Of a stretch of 64,000 nt of DNA, positions 16,290-25,608 are shown piece by piece. The notes beneath the pieces were generated by a model, which had not been told where the DNA came from, ran no database searches, and saw only the letters and a list, made by a program, of their open reading frames with translations. The DNA comes from Boseongicola sp. H5. Its GTDB lineage: Bacteria; Pseudomonadota; Alphaproteobacteria; Rhodobacterales; Rhodobacteraceae. The position numbers were made by a program, and so were the translations under genes. Numbering within the stretch: position 1 is the first letter of the stretch; every line of letters starts with the position of its first letter. The stretch covers positions 1-64,000 of the forward strand of contig JACNMN010000015.1 in NCBI GenBank assembly GCA_020622165.1. Reading direction: 5' to 3'.

Positions 16290-16537
16290 CCGCCGCGCGC
16301 TGCTTTCGCATGTCCGGCGGTTCCGGCGCAATCCAGCGTGCCGGGAGGGAACAGGCCGGTGAGGAAGGGAGGGGATGGCAGGATAAAGGGCCGCGATGTG
16401 CGGCCGGGATCGGTTGTGGGTTTTCAACGGGTTATGTGCTGCAATCGCGAGGTGCGCAGCACACGCACAGCCTGCGATGCGTGCGCTTTCTCAAATTTAT
16501 CATAGCGTTATCGCGATGTGCGGGACTTGCGTCATGA
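16286..16537 (+). CDS. Small ORF bridging lytic transglycosylase and relaxase genes
   Basis: An 83-codon frame that begins inside the lytic transglycosylase stop (ATGA) and ends inside the relaxase start (ATGA). The predicted protein is rich in Gly, Arg and Cys with no recognised domain and no strong membrane segment. The double overlap suggests translational coupling, yet the DNA also has repeats expected of an origin of transfer, so the open frame could be a by-product. I could not decide between these. Confidence 0.35.
   Translation: MTAARCFRMSGGSGAIQRAGREQAGEEGRGWQDKGPRCAAGIGCGFSTGYVLQSRGAQHTHSLRCVRFLKFIIALSRCAGLAS
16390..16533. other. Candidate origin-of-transfer region upstream of the relaxase
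   Basis: CGCGATGTGCGG occurs twice as a 12-bp direct repeat (16392-16403 and 16512-16523). The first lies in a small inverted repeat GCCGC-GATGT-GCGGC (16390-16404). Between them is a locally AT-rich patch (AAATTTATCATAGCG) just before the relaxase start. Relaxase genes commonly neighbour oriT, but no nick site is recognisable by family consensus here. Confidence 0.35.
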
Positions 16538-18273
16538 GCGACCACAACGACTTCCGCATCCGCCCAGGCCGCATTCGATCGTCATCCAGCCAACGGGCGC
16601 GGCCGTTCATCGCCCAGGCGCTTGCCGCAGCGCAAAAGGCCGGCGGCTCCGTGTCGCGCAGAGGGAAGATCGGGGCTGGCAACCGTTCGCGTTTCGGACG
16701 AGGGCAGCGCGCCACCGTACAGGCCAATCGGTTCATCACGGCGCGCTCGCGCGGCGCGGTCGTCAAGGCGCGCGTCGTGCGCAACAATGGACGCAGCGCA
16801 CCGCTCGCCACGCATCTTTCCTATCTGCGTCGCGAAGGCGTCACCCACGATGGAGAGAAGGCCAGATTGTTCGGCCCGGGCGAGGAAGAGATCGATGCCA
16901 AGGCGTTCGCCGAACGCTGCGAGGACGACCGGCATCACTTCCGGTTCATCATCTCACCCGATGACGCAGTGGAGATGGCGGACCTGCGATCCTTCACCGC
17001 CGATCTCACCCAGCAGATGGAAAAGGATCTCGGCACGAAACTCGACTGGGTCGCTGTCGATCATTGGAACACTGAGCACCCGCATGTCCACCTGATCGTG
17101 CGCGGCGTCCGGGACGATGGCGAGAACCTCGTCATCTCACGGGACTACATCAAGGAGGGTATGCGCGATCGGGCGCGCGGTTTCATCACGATGGAGTTGG
17201 GTCCGCGCACCGACCGCGACATCCGCGTTGGCCTGGAGCGTCAGATCGATGCCGAGCGGTGGACCAGTCTGGATCGCCAGCTATCCCGTGATGCAAGTCG
17301 TATGGGCGTCATCGATCTCGCGCCCAGACCCGGTCACCAGCCGGATGAGTATCAAGCACTGAAAGTTGGACGGCTGCGCAAGCTAGAATCGCTTGGCCTC
17401 GCCGACCAGATCGGACCGGGTCAGTGGGTGATGGACGAGAGCGCCGAGACGACGCTGCGTGAACTGGGTCAGCGTGGCGACATCATCAAGCGCATTCATC
17501 GCGGTCTCGCCGAGCGCGACATCGAACGCGGCGCATCGAGCTACGTCCTGGCAGGCGAAAGCCTGGACGATCCCGTCATCGGGCGACTTGTCGATCGCGG
17601 ACTGGATGATGAGCTCAAGGGGACGGCTTTTGCGGTGATCGACGGCATCGACGGTCGCACCCATCATGTCCGATTGCCGCACATCGATGCGGCCGGAGAC
17701 GGCACACTTGGATCGATCGTCGAATTGCGAAAGTTCGAGGATGCGAAGGGCCGTCGCCGCATAGCGCTCGCGGTCCGCTCAGACCTTTCAATCGAAAGGC
17801 AAGTGACCGCGTCCGGAGCGACCTGGCTCGACCGCCAGGCTATCGCGCGCGAACCGGCGTCTCTCGGGAGTGGCGGGTTTGGTTCCGAGGTGAGCGACGC
17901 CCTAGGCCAGCGTGCCGATCATCTGATCGCGGAAGGATTGGCAAAGCGGCGGGGCCAGCGCGTGATATTCAATCGTGACCTGCTCAACACGTTACGCAGG
18001 CGCGAGCTGGATGCGGTCGGTGAGAAGCTGGCCGAAGAAATCGGCCGCCCATACGCGCCTTCGGCAACCGGCGAATACGTCGCGGGCGCTTACCAGCGGC
18101 GCATCGCGCTCGCCTCGGGTCGCTTCGCCATCATCGACGACGGACTCGGCTTCCAGCTCGTGCCCTGGACGCCCTCCGTCGAGAAGCATCTCGGCAAACA
18201 CGTCTCAGGTATCGCCCGCGGCAATGGCGGCGTCGATTGGGACTTCGGACGGAGCCGGGGGATTGGTCGATAG
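16534..18273 (+). CDS. VirD2-like relaxase/mobilization nuclease with DUF3363
   Basis: A 579-aa relaxase. The N-terminal part carries the HUH-type metal site HPHVHLIVRG near residues 182-191, preceded by DWVAVDHWNTE, as in MOBP/VirD2-type enzymes. The C-terminal two thirds is the DUF3363 region typical of alphaproteobacterial ICE relaxases. It should nick the element at oriT, stay bound to the 5' end and be carried through the Trb channel by TraG. The first 60 residues are basic (PGRIRSSSSQRARPF). An EamA transporter gene now separates it from traG, with which it is normally adjacent. Confidence 0.9.
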   Translation: MSDHNDFRIRPGRIRSSSSQRARPFIAQALAAAQKAGGSVSRRGKIGAGNRSRFGRGQRATVQANRFITARSRGAVVKARVVRNNGRSAPLATHLSYLRREGVTHDGEKARLFGPGEEEIDAKAFAERCEDDRHHFRFIISPDDAVEMADLRSFTADLTQQMEKDLGTKLDWVAVDHWNTEHPHVHLIVRGVRDDGENLVISRDYIKEGMRDRARGFITMELGPRTDRDIRVGLERQIDAERWTSLDRQLSRDASRMGVIDLAPRPGHQPDEYQALKVGRLRKLESLGLADQIGPGQWVMDESAETTLRELGQRGDIIKRIHRGLAERDIERGASSYVLAGESLDDPVIGRLVDRGLDDELKGTAFAVIDGIDGRTHHVRLPHIDAAGDGTLGSIVELRKFEDAKGRRRIALAVRSDLSIERQVTASGATWLDRQAIAREPASLGSGGFGSEVSDALGQRADHLIAEGLAKRRGQRVIFNRDLLNTLRRRELDAVGEKLAEEIGRPYAPSATGEYVAGAYQRRIALASGRFAIIDDGLGFQLVPWTPSVEKHLGKHVSGIARGNGGVDWDFGRSRGIGR

Positions 18274-18408
18274 TTGTGTTGAGGATCTTCAATCATCCTG
18301 CAACGGACGGCGACTTCGGACCATTCATTGACATTCAGCATGGCTCCAATAGGCTCGACGTTCCTCTAAGCACAGGTTGGCAGGGCTTGCATTCATCAGG
18401 AGCAAGCT

Positions 18409-19323
18409 TTGAGGCAACCGAACCAAGGCCCCCAAGTCCGTACAGGCAGTGCAACCAGAACCACGTTTTGGTTCGTTTTGCTGGGTATTGGTCTAGCTTG
18501 GGGGCTTGCTGCGCCAGTTGGAAAGCATGCCGTTTCTAGCGGTCATCATGCTTTGGTGGTTGCCTTTTGGAATGTCGCCACAGCGGCGGTAGCGGTAACG
18601 GTGATTGCTGGTCTCAGCAACCGAAAGCTAATCCTCAATCGCGAAACCACTCAGTTCTTTTTGATCTGCGGATTGCTTGGGCGAGCGATCCCAATAACCC
18701 TCGCCTATGTCGCTTTCGACGCATTGCCGGTCGGTATTGTTGTCATCTTGATTTCCACAACGCCGCTTCTGACATTGCTCGCCGCCGTTTTGGCAAAGAT
18801 CGACGTCCTCAACGTCCGAAAGCTTGCCGGGCTGCTGTTGGGGTTAAGTGCAATCGCAACGATCCTTTTGCCCGGCGGAGACCCGAACAGCATCTCAAAG
18901 CCAATGCTGCTGATCGTGCCCCTTATCATCGCACTATCCTATGCGCTGGAAGGTACCTTCATCAAAACCTTAAAGCCGGCCGCACTAGATCCGCTGGGTA
19001 TGGTGCTTGGCTCGACTTGGGCCGCTCTGTTGATGCTCCTACCATTCGTTGTCTCTCGCGCTGACTGGTTCATCTTTGCATCGCCGACCACTGTCGAACT
19101 GGCAGTTGTCGGTGGGGCGGTTCTGCACCTAGTGGGTTACCTTGCGTTCGTGTGGCTCATTGGTCAGGCAGGGCCGGTGTTCACGTCCCAAGTCGGCTAC
19201 ATCGTAACGGTGTCCGGTGTGGTGTTCGGCATCGCATTCTTTGGCGAAACTCACCCTGCAACAGTATGGCTTGCTCTGATTGTATTGATTGCGGGCTTGG
19301 CGCTGGTAAAGCCAACAACTTGA
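18409..19323 (+). CDS. EamA/DMT-family transporter (second copy type)
   Basis: A 304-aa inner-membrane protein with ten predicted segments in two EamA repeats; GLAWGLAAPVGKHAV and FFGETHPATVWLAL mark the ends. The substrate is unknown. It is not close in sequence to the EamA protein at 10973-11911. A TTG start (18409) follows AGGAG with a 6-base gap; its flanks and base use are less GC-rich than the neighbours (many tt/aa dinucleotides), and it splits the relaxase-traG pair, both signs of a recent insertion. Confidence 0.85.
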   Translation: MRQPNQGPQVRTGSATRTTFWFVLLGIGLAWGLAAPVGKHAVSSGHHALVVAFWNVATAAVAVTVIAGLSNRKLILNRETTQFFLICGLLGRAIPITLAYVAFDALPVGIVVILISTTPLLTLLAAVLAKIDVLNVRKLAGLLLGLSAIATILLPGGDPNSISKPMLLIVPLIIALSYALEGTFIKTLKPAALDPLGMVLGSTWAALLMLLPFVVSRADWFIFASPTTVELAVVGGAVLHLVGYLAFVWLIGQAGPVFTSQVGYIVTVSGVVFGIAFFGETHPATVWLALIVLIAGLALVKPTT

Positions 19324-19511
19324 TTGCGGCTCTGGTAGCTCCGTCATGCAACGCGGCAAAGGGCTCCTGAGAACATCACCGACCGGTTTCATCGGTGTCC
19401 GCCATAGCCTGTATTTCTTCGCCACGGCGCGATCGGCCGAACAGACTGGCCGACGGAGCTTGATTTCCGCGATGACGTGAGCCGACCTCTTGTCCGGAAG
19501 GAGAAGAAGGA

Positions 19512-21491
19512 GTGCCCGCGACCAAGATCCTCTGGGGTCAGATCACCATCGTCTCGCTGATCGTGCTGAGCATGATTTGGGCGGCGACCCAATGGACTGC
19601 CTGGCGCCTTGGGTTTCAATCGGAACTCGGGTCCCCATGGTTCGAGCTTTGGGGCTGGCCGATCTACTATCCACCGGCCTTCTTCTGGTGGTGGTATGCC
19701 TATGACGCCTATGCGCCGCCGATCTTCATCGAGGGCGCTGTCATCGCCGCATCGGGCGGGTTCCTGGCAATTGCCGTCGCCGTCTTCCTGTCAGTCTTGC
19801 GCGCGCGCGAATCACGAGATGTCGATACGTATGGATCGGCGCGATGGGCGGACCGGACGGATGTCGAACAGGCTGGACTGTTTGACCCAGACGGCGTCGT
19901 TCTCGGCAAGCTGGATCACGCCTATTTGCGTCATGACGGACCGGAGCATGTATTGTGTTTCGCACCGACTCGATCTGGAAAGGGCGTCGGTCTCGTCATT
20001 CCGTCGCTGCTGACCTGGCCGGGATCGGCCATCGTTCACGACATCAAGGGTGAGAACTGGCAGCTCACAGCCGGCTTTCGGTCAAGACACGGCCGCACCC
20101 TGCTGTTCGACCCTACCAATGCCAGGTCCGCCGCCTACAACCCGCTGCTGGAAGTGCGTCGCGGCGAATGGGAAGTGCGTGACGTCCAGAACATCGCCGA
20201 CATCCTTGTCGATCCGGAGGGCTCGCTCGAGAAGCGCAATCACTGGGAGAAGACCAGCCATGCGCTGCTCGTCGGGGCGATCCTGCATATGCTCTATGCG
20301 GAGCAGGACAAGACGCTGGCCGGTGTCGCGGCGTTTCTGTCCGATCCCAAGCGTCCGATTGAGGCAACCCTGCGGGCGATGATGGCAACTGCACATCTCG
20401 GTGAGGCCGGCCCGCATCCGGTGGTCGCCAGTGCCGCGCGGGAGCTCCTCAACAAGTCCGGGAACGAGCGCTCCGGCGTCCTCTCGACGGCCATGTCGTT
20501 CCTCGGTCTTTATCGCGATCCCGTCGTCGCACGGGTGACGCGCCGTTGCGAATGGCGTATCTCCGATCTCGTCGACGACGAACGGCCCGTTACGCTCTAC
20601 CTCGTTGTGCCGCCCTCGGACATCAACCGCACCAAGCCGCTGATCCGCCTGATGCTCAACCAGATCGGGCGTCGTCTGACCGAAGATCTGGATGGCAAAC
20701 AAAAGCGCCAGCGCTTGCTGCTCATGCTCGACGAGTTCCCGGCGCTTGGACGTCTCGATTTCTTTGAGAGCGCGCTTGCCTTCATGGCGGGGTACGGCCT
20801 CAAAAGCTTCCTGATCGCGCAGTCGCTCAATCAGATCGAGAAAGCCTACGGCCCAAACAATTCGATCCTCGACAACTGCCATGTGCGCGTGAGCTTTGCC
20901 ACCAATGACGAGCGTACGGCCAAACGAGTTTCAGACGCGCTTGGCACCGCCACCGAATTACGTGCCATGAAGAACTATGCCGGGCACCGCCTCTCGCCAT
21001 GGCTCGGACATCTGATGGTGAGCCGGCAGGAGACGGCTCGGCCGCTGCTCACCCCAGGGGAAGTCATGCAACTCCCAGCCACCGATGAAGTGGTCATGGT
21101 GGCCGGGACACCTCCGATCCGTGCGAAGAAGGCGCGGTACTTCGAGGACGCGCAGTTCCAGGCGCGCATATTGGAGCCGCCCATGCCTGAGCCGTCGACA
21201 GAGGTACGGCCCGATGATTGGAGCGCAACTCCGATCCCGCCACGACCAGATATCGCCGATCCAAAAACTCAATTCGATTCAGGCGAGGATGGCGAGAAGG
21301 AAAAGCGCCAGCAGCCAGAGCTCGATCGGACGCAGTCGGTCGACGAAAGCAAGCTGATCAGCAATGAGTTCGAGCCCGACCTCAAAGAACCGTCCAACGA
21401 TCGCGCGGCGCAACTCGGCATGTTCGAACAACAAGCACGTCAGATCGCCCGCCAGGCAGCGCTCGATCCTGACGACGGCATCGACATGTGA
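19512..21491 (+). CDS. traG: Conjugal transfer coupling protein TraG (VirD4-like ATPase)
   Basis: A 659-aa type IV coupling protein. Two or three membrane segments lie in the first 100 residues, then the Walker A motif PTRSGKGVG near residue 153 and Walker B LLLMLDEFPALG near 400. TraG links the relaxosome to the Trb secretion channel and drives DNA export at the inner membrane. The C-terminal 110 residues are acidic and low in complexity. Translation probably starts at a GTG after GGAGAAGAAGGAG. It is followed after four bases by the CopG-like gene. Confidence 0.93.
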   Translation: MPATKILWGQITIVSLIVLSMIWAATQWTAWRLGFQSELGSPWFELWGWPIYYPPAFFWWWYAYDAYAPPIFIEGAVIAASGGFLAIAVAVFLSVLRARESRDVDTYGSARWADRTDVEQAGLFDPDGVVLGKLDHAYLRHDGPEHVLCFAPTRSGKGVGLVIPSLLTWPGSAIVHDIKGENWQLTAGFRSRHGRTLLFDPTNARSAAYNPLLEVRRGEWEVRDVQNIADILVDPEGSLEKRNHWEKTSHALLVGAILHMLYAEQDKTLAGVAAFLSDPKRPIEATLRAMMATAHLGEAGPHPVVASAARELLNKSGNERSGVLSTAMSFLGLYRDPVVARVTRRCEWRISDLVDDERPVTLYLVVPPSDINRTKPLIRLMLNQIGRRLTEDLDGKQKRQRLLLMLDEFPALGRLDFFESALAFMAGYGLKSFLIAQSLNQIEKAYGPNNSILDNCHVRVSFATNDERTAKRVSDALGTATELRAMKNYAGHRLSPWLGHLMVSRQETARPLLTPGEVMQLPATDEVVMVAGTPPIRAKKARYFEDAQFQARILEPPMPEPSTEVRPDDWSATPIPPRPDIADPKTQFDSGEDGEKEKRQQPELDRTQSVDESKLISNEFEPDLKEPSNDRAAQLGMFEQQARQIARQAALDPDDGIDM

Positions 21492-21495
21492 GGTC

Positions 21496-21939
21496 ATGGT
21501 CGTGAAGCATCCCAAGAAACTGCGTCTGTCGGTCTATCTCGATCCGGAAATCATGGCGGCACTGGCCGACTACGCGGCGCGCCGAGATCACTCCCGCTCG
21601 CTTGTTGCCGAGGCTGCCATCGCCTCGTTTCTGTCCCCGGATGCAGCCGAACGGCAGGAAGCAGCGACCACCAATCGGCTCGACCAGATCGACCGGCGCG
21701 TTGCTCGCATCGAACGCGACGTCAGCATTTCCGTCGAGACGCTGGCCCTGTTCGTGCGCTTCTGGCTCATCACCAACCCGCCGCTGCCCGAACCCGCTCA
21801 GGCGGCCGCCAAAGCACAGGCCGGCAAACGGTATGACGCTTTCGTCGCCGCGCTCGGTCGTCGGCTCGCGCAGGGTCCAGCACTGCGGCAAGAGATTTCC
21901 GAAGATGTCAGTGCTCACGATGGGCGGGAAGCCCGGTAA
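21496..21939 (+). CDS. CopG/ribbon-helix-helix-like protein of the tra-trb junction
   Basis: A 147-aa protein whose first 50 residues fit a ribbon-helix-helix DNA-binding fold (KLRLSVYLDPEIMAALADYA, then RDHSRSLVAEAAIASFL), followed by a helical region with SVETLALFVRFWLIT, possibly membrane-associated. In related elements it sits directly between traG and trbB and is annotated as a CopG-type regulator. Here about 6.3 kb of cargo separates it from trbB, so it may have lost its operon link to the trb genes. Confidence 0.82.
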   Translation: MVVKHPKKLRLSVYLDPEIMAALADYAARRDHSRSLVAEAAIASFLSPDAAERQEAATTNRLDQIDRRVARIERDVSISVETLALFVRFWLITNPPLPEPAQAAAKAQAGKRYDAFVAALGRRLAQGPALRQEISEDVSAHDGREAR

Positions 21940-22289
21940 GCAAGGCAAATCTCGCTCCACCGCGACCGGTTTGCAGGTCGGCGGTGCGGACTTTCCGGCC
22001 GTTCGGCAATCAAGTGACGCAAGTGCAGCATGACAAGGAAGATGCTCGCGGTCGCAGCGTTCGAGATTCGGCGCCACAGCGCAAGTCGCCGAACCGGACG
22101 TTCAAGTGCGCCCTAAGGGGGAAGTCATACCGACCATTCGCTGCACGTCGTCACTGCCGCGCCGATGCGAACATTACTGTCGTCTGCCGCGAGTGTTCGA
22201 ACGTCTGCTTTCGCAATCGCGAAATGATTTGCCAGATCAGACTGCTTGGAACATAGTGCGAACAAGCTAGCTCAGTGAGAGGTCGAACA
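21940..22289. other. Gene-free stretch at the left edge of the cargo block
   Basis: No recognisable gene, RNA or repeat is seen in these 350 bases. The composition becomes less GC-rich towards 22250. It marks the junction between the traG/copG backbone and inserted cargo. Confidence 0.35.
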
Positions 22290-22931
22290 ATGCAAGACGT
22301 ATCTCTATATCTCCCTGGTATTCTTCTCGCCTATTCGGCCTTTCTTCTCGCCATCGCCAGCCCCGGGCCGAACATCCTTGCTGTTATCGGTACTTCGATG
22401 AGCGTCAATCGCGCGTCCGGCATGGCGCTGGCCATGGGGGTCGCGACTGGCTCATTTACCTGGGCGCTGCTCACGGTGTTTGGCCTGTCGGCTATCCTGG
22501 CGACCTATGCCTCGGCGCTGCTGTTGATCAAGATTTTTGGAGGGCTTTATCTACTCTGGCTGGCCTACAAATCGTTCAAATCTGCAGCTTCCAGCCACGA
22601 CATCGAGGCAAAGGAACTGGCCGGGGGACGTCGCACCCCGTTCGGCTACCTTCAGCGGGGCTACATCATCCAGATGACCAATCCGAAAGCGGCGTTAGCC
22701 TGGATCGCAATCATCTCGCTAGGTTTACAGGAAGGCGCGCCGCTCTGGGTCGGAGCCGTGATCGTGTTAGGGACTTTCGCGCTCTCGGTAATCATCCACC
22801 TACTCTACGCGGTTGCATTCTCAACTCCTGTGATGGTGCGGATTTACGGTGGGGCGCGCCGGGGTATCCAAGCAGTCTTGGGCACATTCTTCGCCCTCGC
22901 AGGCTTGCGTCTATTGACCAGCAGGAGCTGA
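22290..22931 (+). CDS. LysE/RhtB-family translocator
   Basis: A 213-aa inner-membrane exporter with six segments. The family signature AIASPGPNILAV sits in the first segment, and the conserved QMTNPKAALAWIA near residue 130 matches the LysE superfamily, which exports amino acids and related compounds. The ATG at 22290 follows GAGAGG; an upstream GTG is in frame but has no additional motif. The gene is followed after four bases by an ABM-domain protein. The same two families are paired again at 58722-59659. Confidence 0.88.
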   Translation: MQDVSLYLPGILLAYSAFLLAIASPGPNILAVIGTSMSVNRASGMALAMGVATGSFTWALLTVFGLSAILATYASALLLIKIFGGLYLLWLAYKSFKSAASSHDIEAKELAGGRRTPFGYLQRGYIIQMTNPKAALAWIAIISLGLQEGAPLWVGAVIVLGTFALSVIIHLLYAVAFSTPVMVRIYGGARRGIQAVLGTFFALAGLRLLTSRS

Positions 22932-22935
22932 ACTC

Positions 22936-23265
22936 ATGACGCAATATCCTGACTCTGCCGCCGCCAATCTTAATGACGGCTTCGTGGTCGCCATCAATAT
23001 CGTTGCGAAAGAAGGGGAAGCGGATGCAGTCGCAGACATTCTTGAACGCCTAATCGCACCGACGATGGCTGAGGAGGGCGTGAAGTTCTTCATGCCCTAC
23101 CGGTCACCGACTGATCCAAACGCTTTCTTTGTGTACGAGCTATACAGAGACGCGGCCGGCTGGGATGCCCACAATGGATCCCCGCATTTCCAAAGCGCCA
23201 TCGAAGAGCTGCTGCCGAAAGTCGAGGTGCGAGAGCGCGTTCCTTTTGTCCCTTACGTCGATTGA
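22936..23265 (+). CDS. Antibiotic biosynthesis monooxygenase (ABM) domain protein
   Basis: A 109-aa ferredoxin-like ABM domain protein: FVVAINIVAKEGEADAVAD opens the fold, followed by EEGVKFFMPYRS, ELYRDAAGWDAH and HFQSAIEELLP. Family members act as small quinol or antibiotic-type monooxygenases, or only bind ligands. It is four bases from the LysE gene, so the two are one operon, perhaps for modifying and exporting a metabolite. Confidence 0.82.
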   Translation: MTQYPDSAAANLNDGFVVAINIVAKEGEADAVADILERLIAPTMAEEGVKFFMPYRSPTDPNAFFVYELYRDAAGWDAHNGSPHFQSAIEELLPKVEVRERVPFVPYVD

Positions 23266-23397
23266 GGCTTCTTTCGAAACTGACATTCGTCTCGGTGCAG
23301 CAAGTTTGTAGGTTTGCGCTCTCTACTGTCGTTGTTCTGGGACGTGACCTGTGACCGCTCCGGGGAGACGAACGGCAGGTTCTGTTCGCCCTGGTTT

Positions 23398-24030
23398 TCA
23401 GATATCGACCGACTCCGCGATGCTGAGCGCATCCTCGAGCTCGACGCCTAAGTACCGGACCGTACTGTCGACCTTCGTGTGGCCGAGCAAAAGCTGGACT
23501 GCGCGCAGATTGCCGGTCTTCCGGTAAATCTGCGCAGCCTTTGTGCGCCTCAGCGAGTGTGTGCCATAACCGCTCGGCTCCAGACCGATCGCCACGACCC
23601 AGTCTTGGATGAGTTGCGCGTATCGCTGCGTCGAGACGTGCAGTCGGTCGTGAAAGCGGCTCCGAAACAGGAACGCGCATCCGATCATTTCAGGCTACGA
23701 GACCCAGTTCCGGATCGAGGCGCGCGCATCCTCGGTGACCTCGAATTGCACGGATCGGTTGGTCTTGCTTTGGATGACGGTAACGCGTTCGCGGACGCGA
23801 TCCCGCACGACGAGATCGCTGACCTTGAGCCGGACCAAGTCACAGCGGCGCAGCTTGCTGTCGATCGCGAGATTCAACAGCGCCAGATCACGTAGATTGC
23901 TCGAAAGCTCCAGGCGAGCGCGGATCGCCCAGACCTGCTGCGGCAGCAACGGGCGTTTCTGGCCGACGAGCCGACCGCGGTTCCAGGGCCGACGCTTCGC
24001 TTTGAGAGCGGGGAGTTGGACTTTGGACAT
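23398..24030 (-). pseudogene. Tyrosine-type integrase interrupted by an amber codon
   Basis: The minus-strand frame from 24030 to 23398 encodes a ~210-aa phage-type integrase: WAIRARLELS, LAIDSKLRRCDLVRL (first catalytic arginine), then HSLRRTKAAQIY (HxxR) and LLGHTKVDSTVRYL (histidine and catalytic tyrosine). A single TAG at 23697-23695, in the same frame, separates the arginine from the rest between WVS and PEMIGC. A C-to-A change from TCG would explain it. Without suppression the product lacks the nucleophile tyrosine, so it is inactive. It lies between two cargo segments and may have brought them in. Confidence 0.82.
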
Positions 24031-24210
24031 CAGGTTTCCACCATCCGTCCCTCCCAGCCCCGGTGTCGACATCGTGTGACGGAGCCATCATAGGCGCTGG
24101 CACGAACGACCGGTCACCGAAATCGAACTCGATACAAGCACGCTGCGACGCGGCCGGCAGCTTCGAGCCCAAAAGCCGACGCTGCGTTGTCCTACAATGT
24201 CTGTTTTGGG

Positions 24211-24563
24211 TTACGGCACTAGGTGTTTGGCCCGCGGTCGGATCATAGCTCCACTATTCGCCTGTTCGATGGCATGAGCCGCCCAGCCCGCGGTTCGACC
24301 GATTGAAAAGATGGTCGTGGCGGCCTCATTTGGCCAACCGAAGTGATGTGATACCGCTGCCAAAGCGATGTCTATATTCGGGGGAAGTGAAAGACGTTCG
24401 GACGCATGGCGTACAGCTTTCGATACTGGTGAATTCTGTGGGAGGAGGTTGAGTAGATACCTGGCTCTCGGATCGCCTGAAGCGTAGAGCGGGTGGCCAA
24501 ATCCAAACGAATAGGGCGGCAAACCGTTTTTCTCACTCCGGAACTGTTCGAACCTGTGTTCTA
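24211..24563 (-). pseudogene. Citrate synthase-like gene, C-terminal part (cut by IS630)
   Basis: This minus-strand frame encodes the last ~117 residues of a citrate synthase-family protein: YSFGFGHPLYASGDPRA and, near the end, GRTAGWAAHAIEQANSG then IRPRAKHLVP. It has no start of its own. It joins in frame, across the IS630 insertion, to the N-terminal part at 25609-26394: the leucine codon CTA at the boundary contains the duplicated TA, and the next original codon is GAA. The gene was therefore intact before the insertion. Confidence 0.85.
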
Positions 24564-24576
24564 GAGCCCGTCCACA

Positions 24577-25212
24577 TTAATCCGGATCATATCCTGCGGC
24601 GATGAAGTAGTTTGCGCATTCATCCGGTTTGAATGTGTCGATGAGGTCGCCGACGGTGTCCCAGAGTGCGGGGATCGTTCGCTCGGCCTTTGCACGCAGC
24701 AAAGCCTTGAGCTTGGCGAATGCGTTTTCAATTGGATTGAAGTCGGGACTGTATGGCGGCAGGAACCGAAGTTCAGCGCCCGCAGCTTCGATCGCTTCAC
24801 GCACACCAGATGCTTTGTGGGCTGGCAGGTTGTCCATCACAACGATGTCGCCGGTTGAGAGCGTCGGGACCAGGACCTGCTCGACATAGGCCAGAAAGAC
24901 CGTTCCATTCATGGCGCCATCGTAGACGAAGGGCGCCGTCATCCCGGTCAAGCGCAACGCGCCAGTGAAGGTTGTCGTCTTCCAATGCCCATGTGGCATA
25001 CCTGCCCGGCAGCGTTCACCGCGTAGCGCCCGGCCACGGAGACGGGCCATCTTTGTCGAAAGACCCGTCTCGTCGATAAAGACCAGCTTTGATGGATCAA
25101 GGTCCAACTGACCGGCGAACCAGTCCTGCCGCCGCTTCAGGACGTCGGGACGGTCTTGCTCCAATGCATGTGCGGTCTTTTTTTGAACGTCCAGCCACGC
25201 CCGCGCAGCCAT
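24577..25212 (-). CDS. IS630 transposase, frame B (DDE catalytic part)
   Basis: The C-terminal catalytic half, with the DDE triad in [19 protein letters not shown] and [17 protein letters not shown]. It should be made as a fusion to frame A through slippage at the A-run (25178-25184), as known for several IS630-type elements. All three acidic residues are present, so the element is probably still active. Confidence 0.87.
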   Translation of the reverse strand: MAARAWLDVQKKTAHALEQDRPDVLKRRQDWFAGQLDLDPSKLVFIDETGLSTKMARLRGRALRGERCRAGMPHGHWKTTTFTGALRLTGMTAPFVYDGAMNGTVFLAYVEQVLVPTLSTGDIVVMDNLPAHKASGVREAIEAAGAELRFLPPYSPDFNPIENAFAKLKALLRAKAERTIPALWDTVGDLIDTFKPDECANYFIAAGYDPD

Positions 25213-25526
25213 ACGCTCAGGCCACTGCGACTGATGCCAACATCGAGATCCTCGCGCAGCCGGGCGACCATCTCATTGAGTGTGATGTCCCTAGTCGTCT
25301 CGATCATCGACACGATGAACGCCTCATGAGCGTCAAGGCGCGAGCCGCGTGGCTTGCCCTGACGCCGAGCCGTACGCTCACCCGTCTCACGCGCGCGTCT
25401 GATCCAAACAATCGCCGTAGCGACGCCAATCCCAAACCGCGCTGCGACAGAGCGAGCAGACGCCCCGGTATCCGCCGCATCCAAAACACGTTCCCGAAGA
25501 TCATTCCCATAAGCCCGTGACATCAT
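25137..25526 (-). CDS. IS630 transposase, frame A (helix-turn-helix part)
   Basis: The N-terminal half of the transposase: [16 protein letters not shown] and a helix-turn-helix ([18 protein letters not shown]), then a linker with [16 protein letters not shown]. It binds the terminal repeats. The frame ends at 25137. Near codon 115 it passes over a run of seven A (minus strand 25184-25178) followed by G, where a shift joins it to frame B. The start is one of two adjacent ATGs (25526, 25523). Confidence 0.85.
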   Translation of the reverse strand: MMSRAYGNDLRERVLDAADTGASARSVAARFGIGVATAIVWIRRARETGERTARRQGKPRGSRLDAHEAFIVSMIETTRDITLNEMVARLREDLDVGISRSGLSVWLRGRGWTFKKRPHMHWSKTVPTS

Positions 25527-25608
25527 CGCCTCCTCTGTCGGAGACCGTGATTCACAAACCGCCGCAGCCGTCAACTGGAATATGAATCGGGGTTCAATAG
25601 ACGCGCTC

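Larger units (their letters stand above)
24564..25608 (-). mobile_element. IS630-family insertion sequence (1045 bp) with TA target duplication
   Basis: The element is bounded by TA at 24562-24563 and 25609-25610, the target duplication expected of IS630. Its ends are imperfect inverted repeats, both beginning GAGC and CGTC and carrying CATAT further in. It contains two overlapping transposase frames on the minus strand. Both target halves of the citrate synthase-like gene are otherwise intact, so the insertion is precise and looks recent. Confidence 0.88.
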
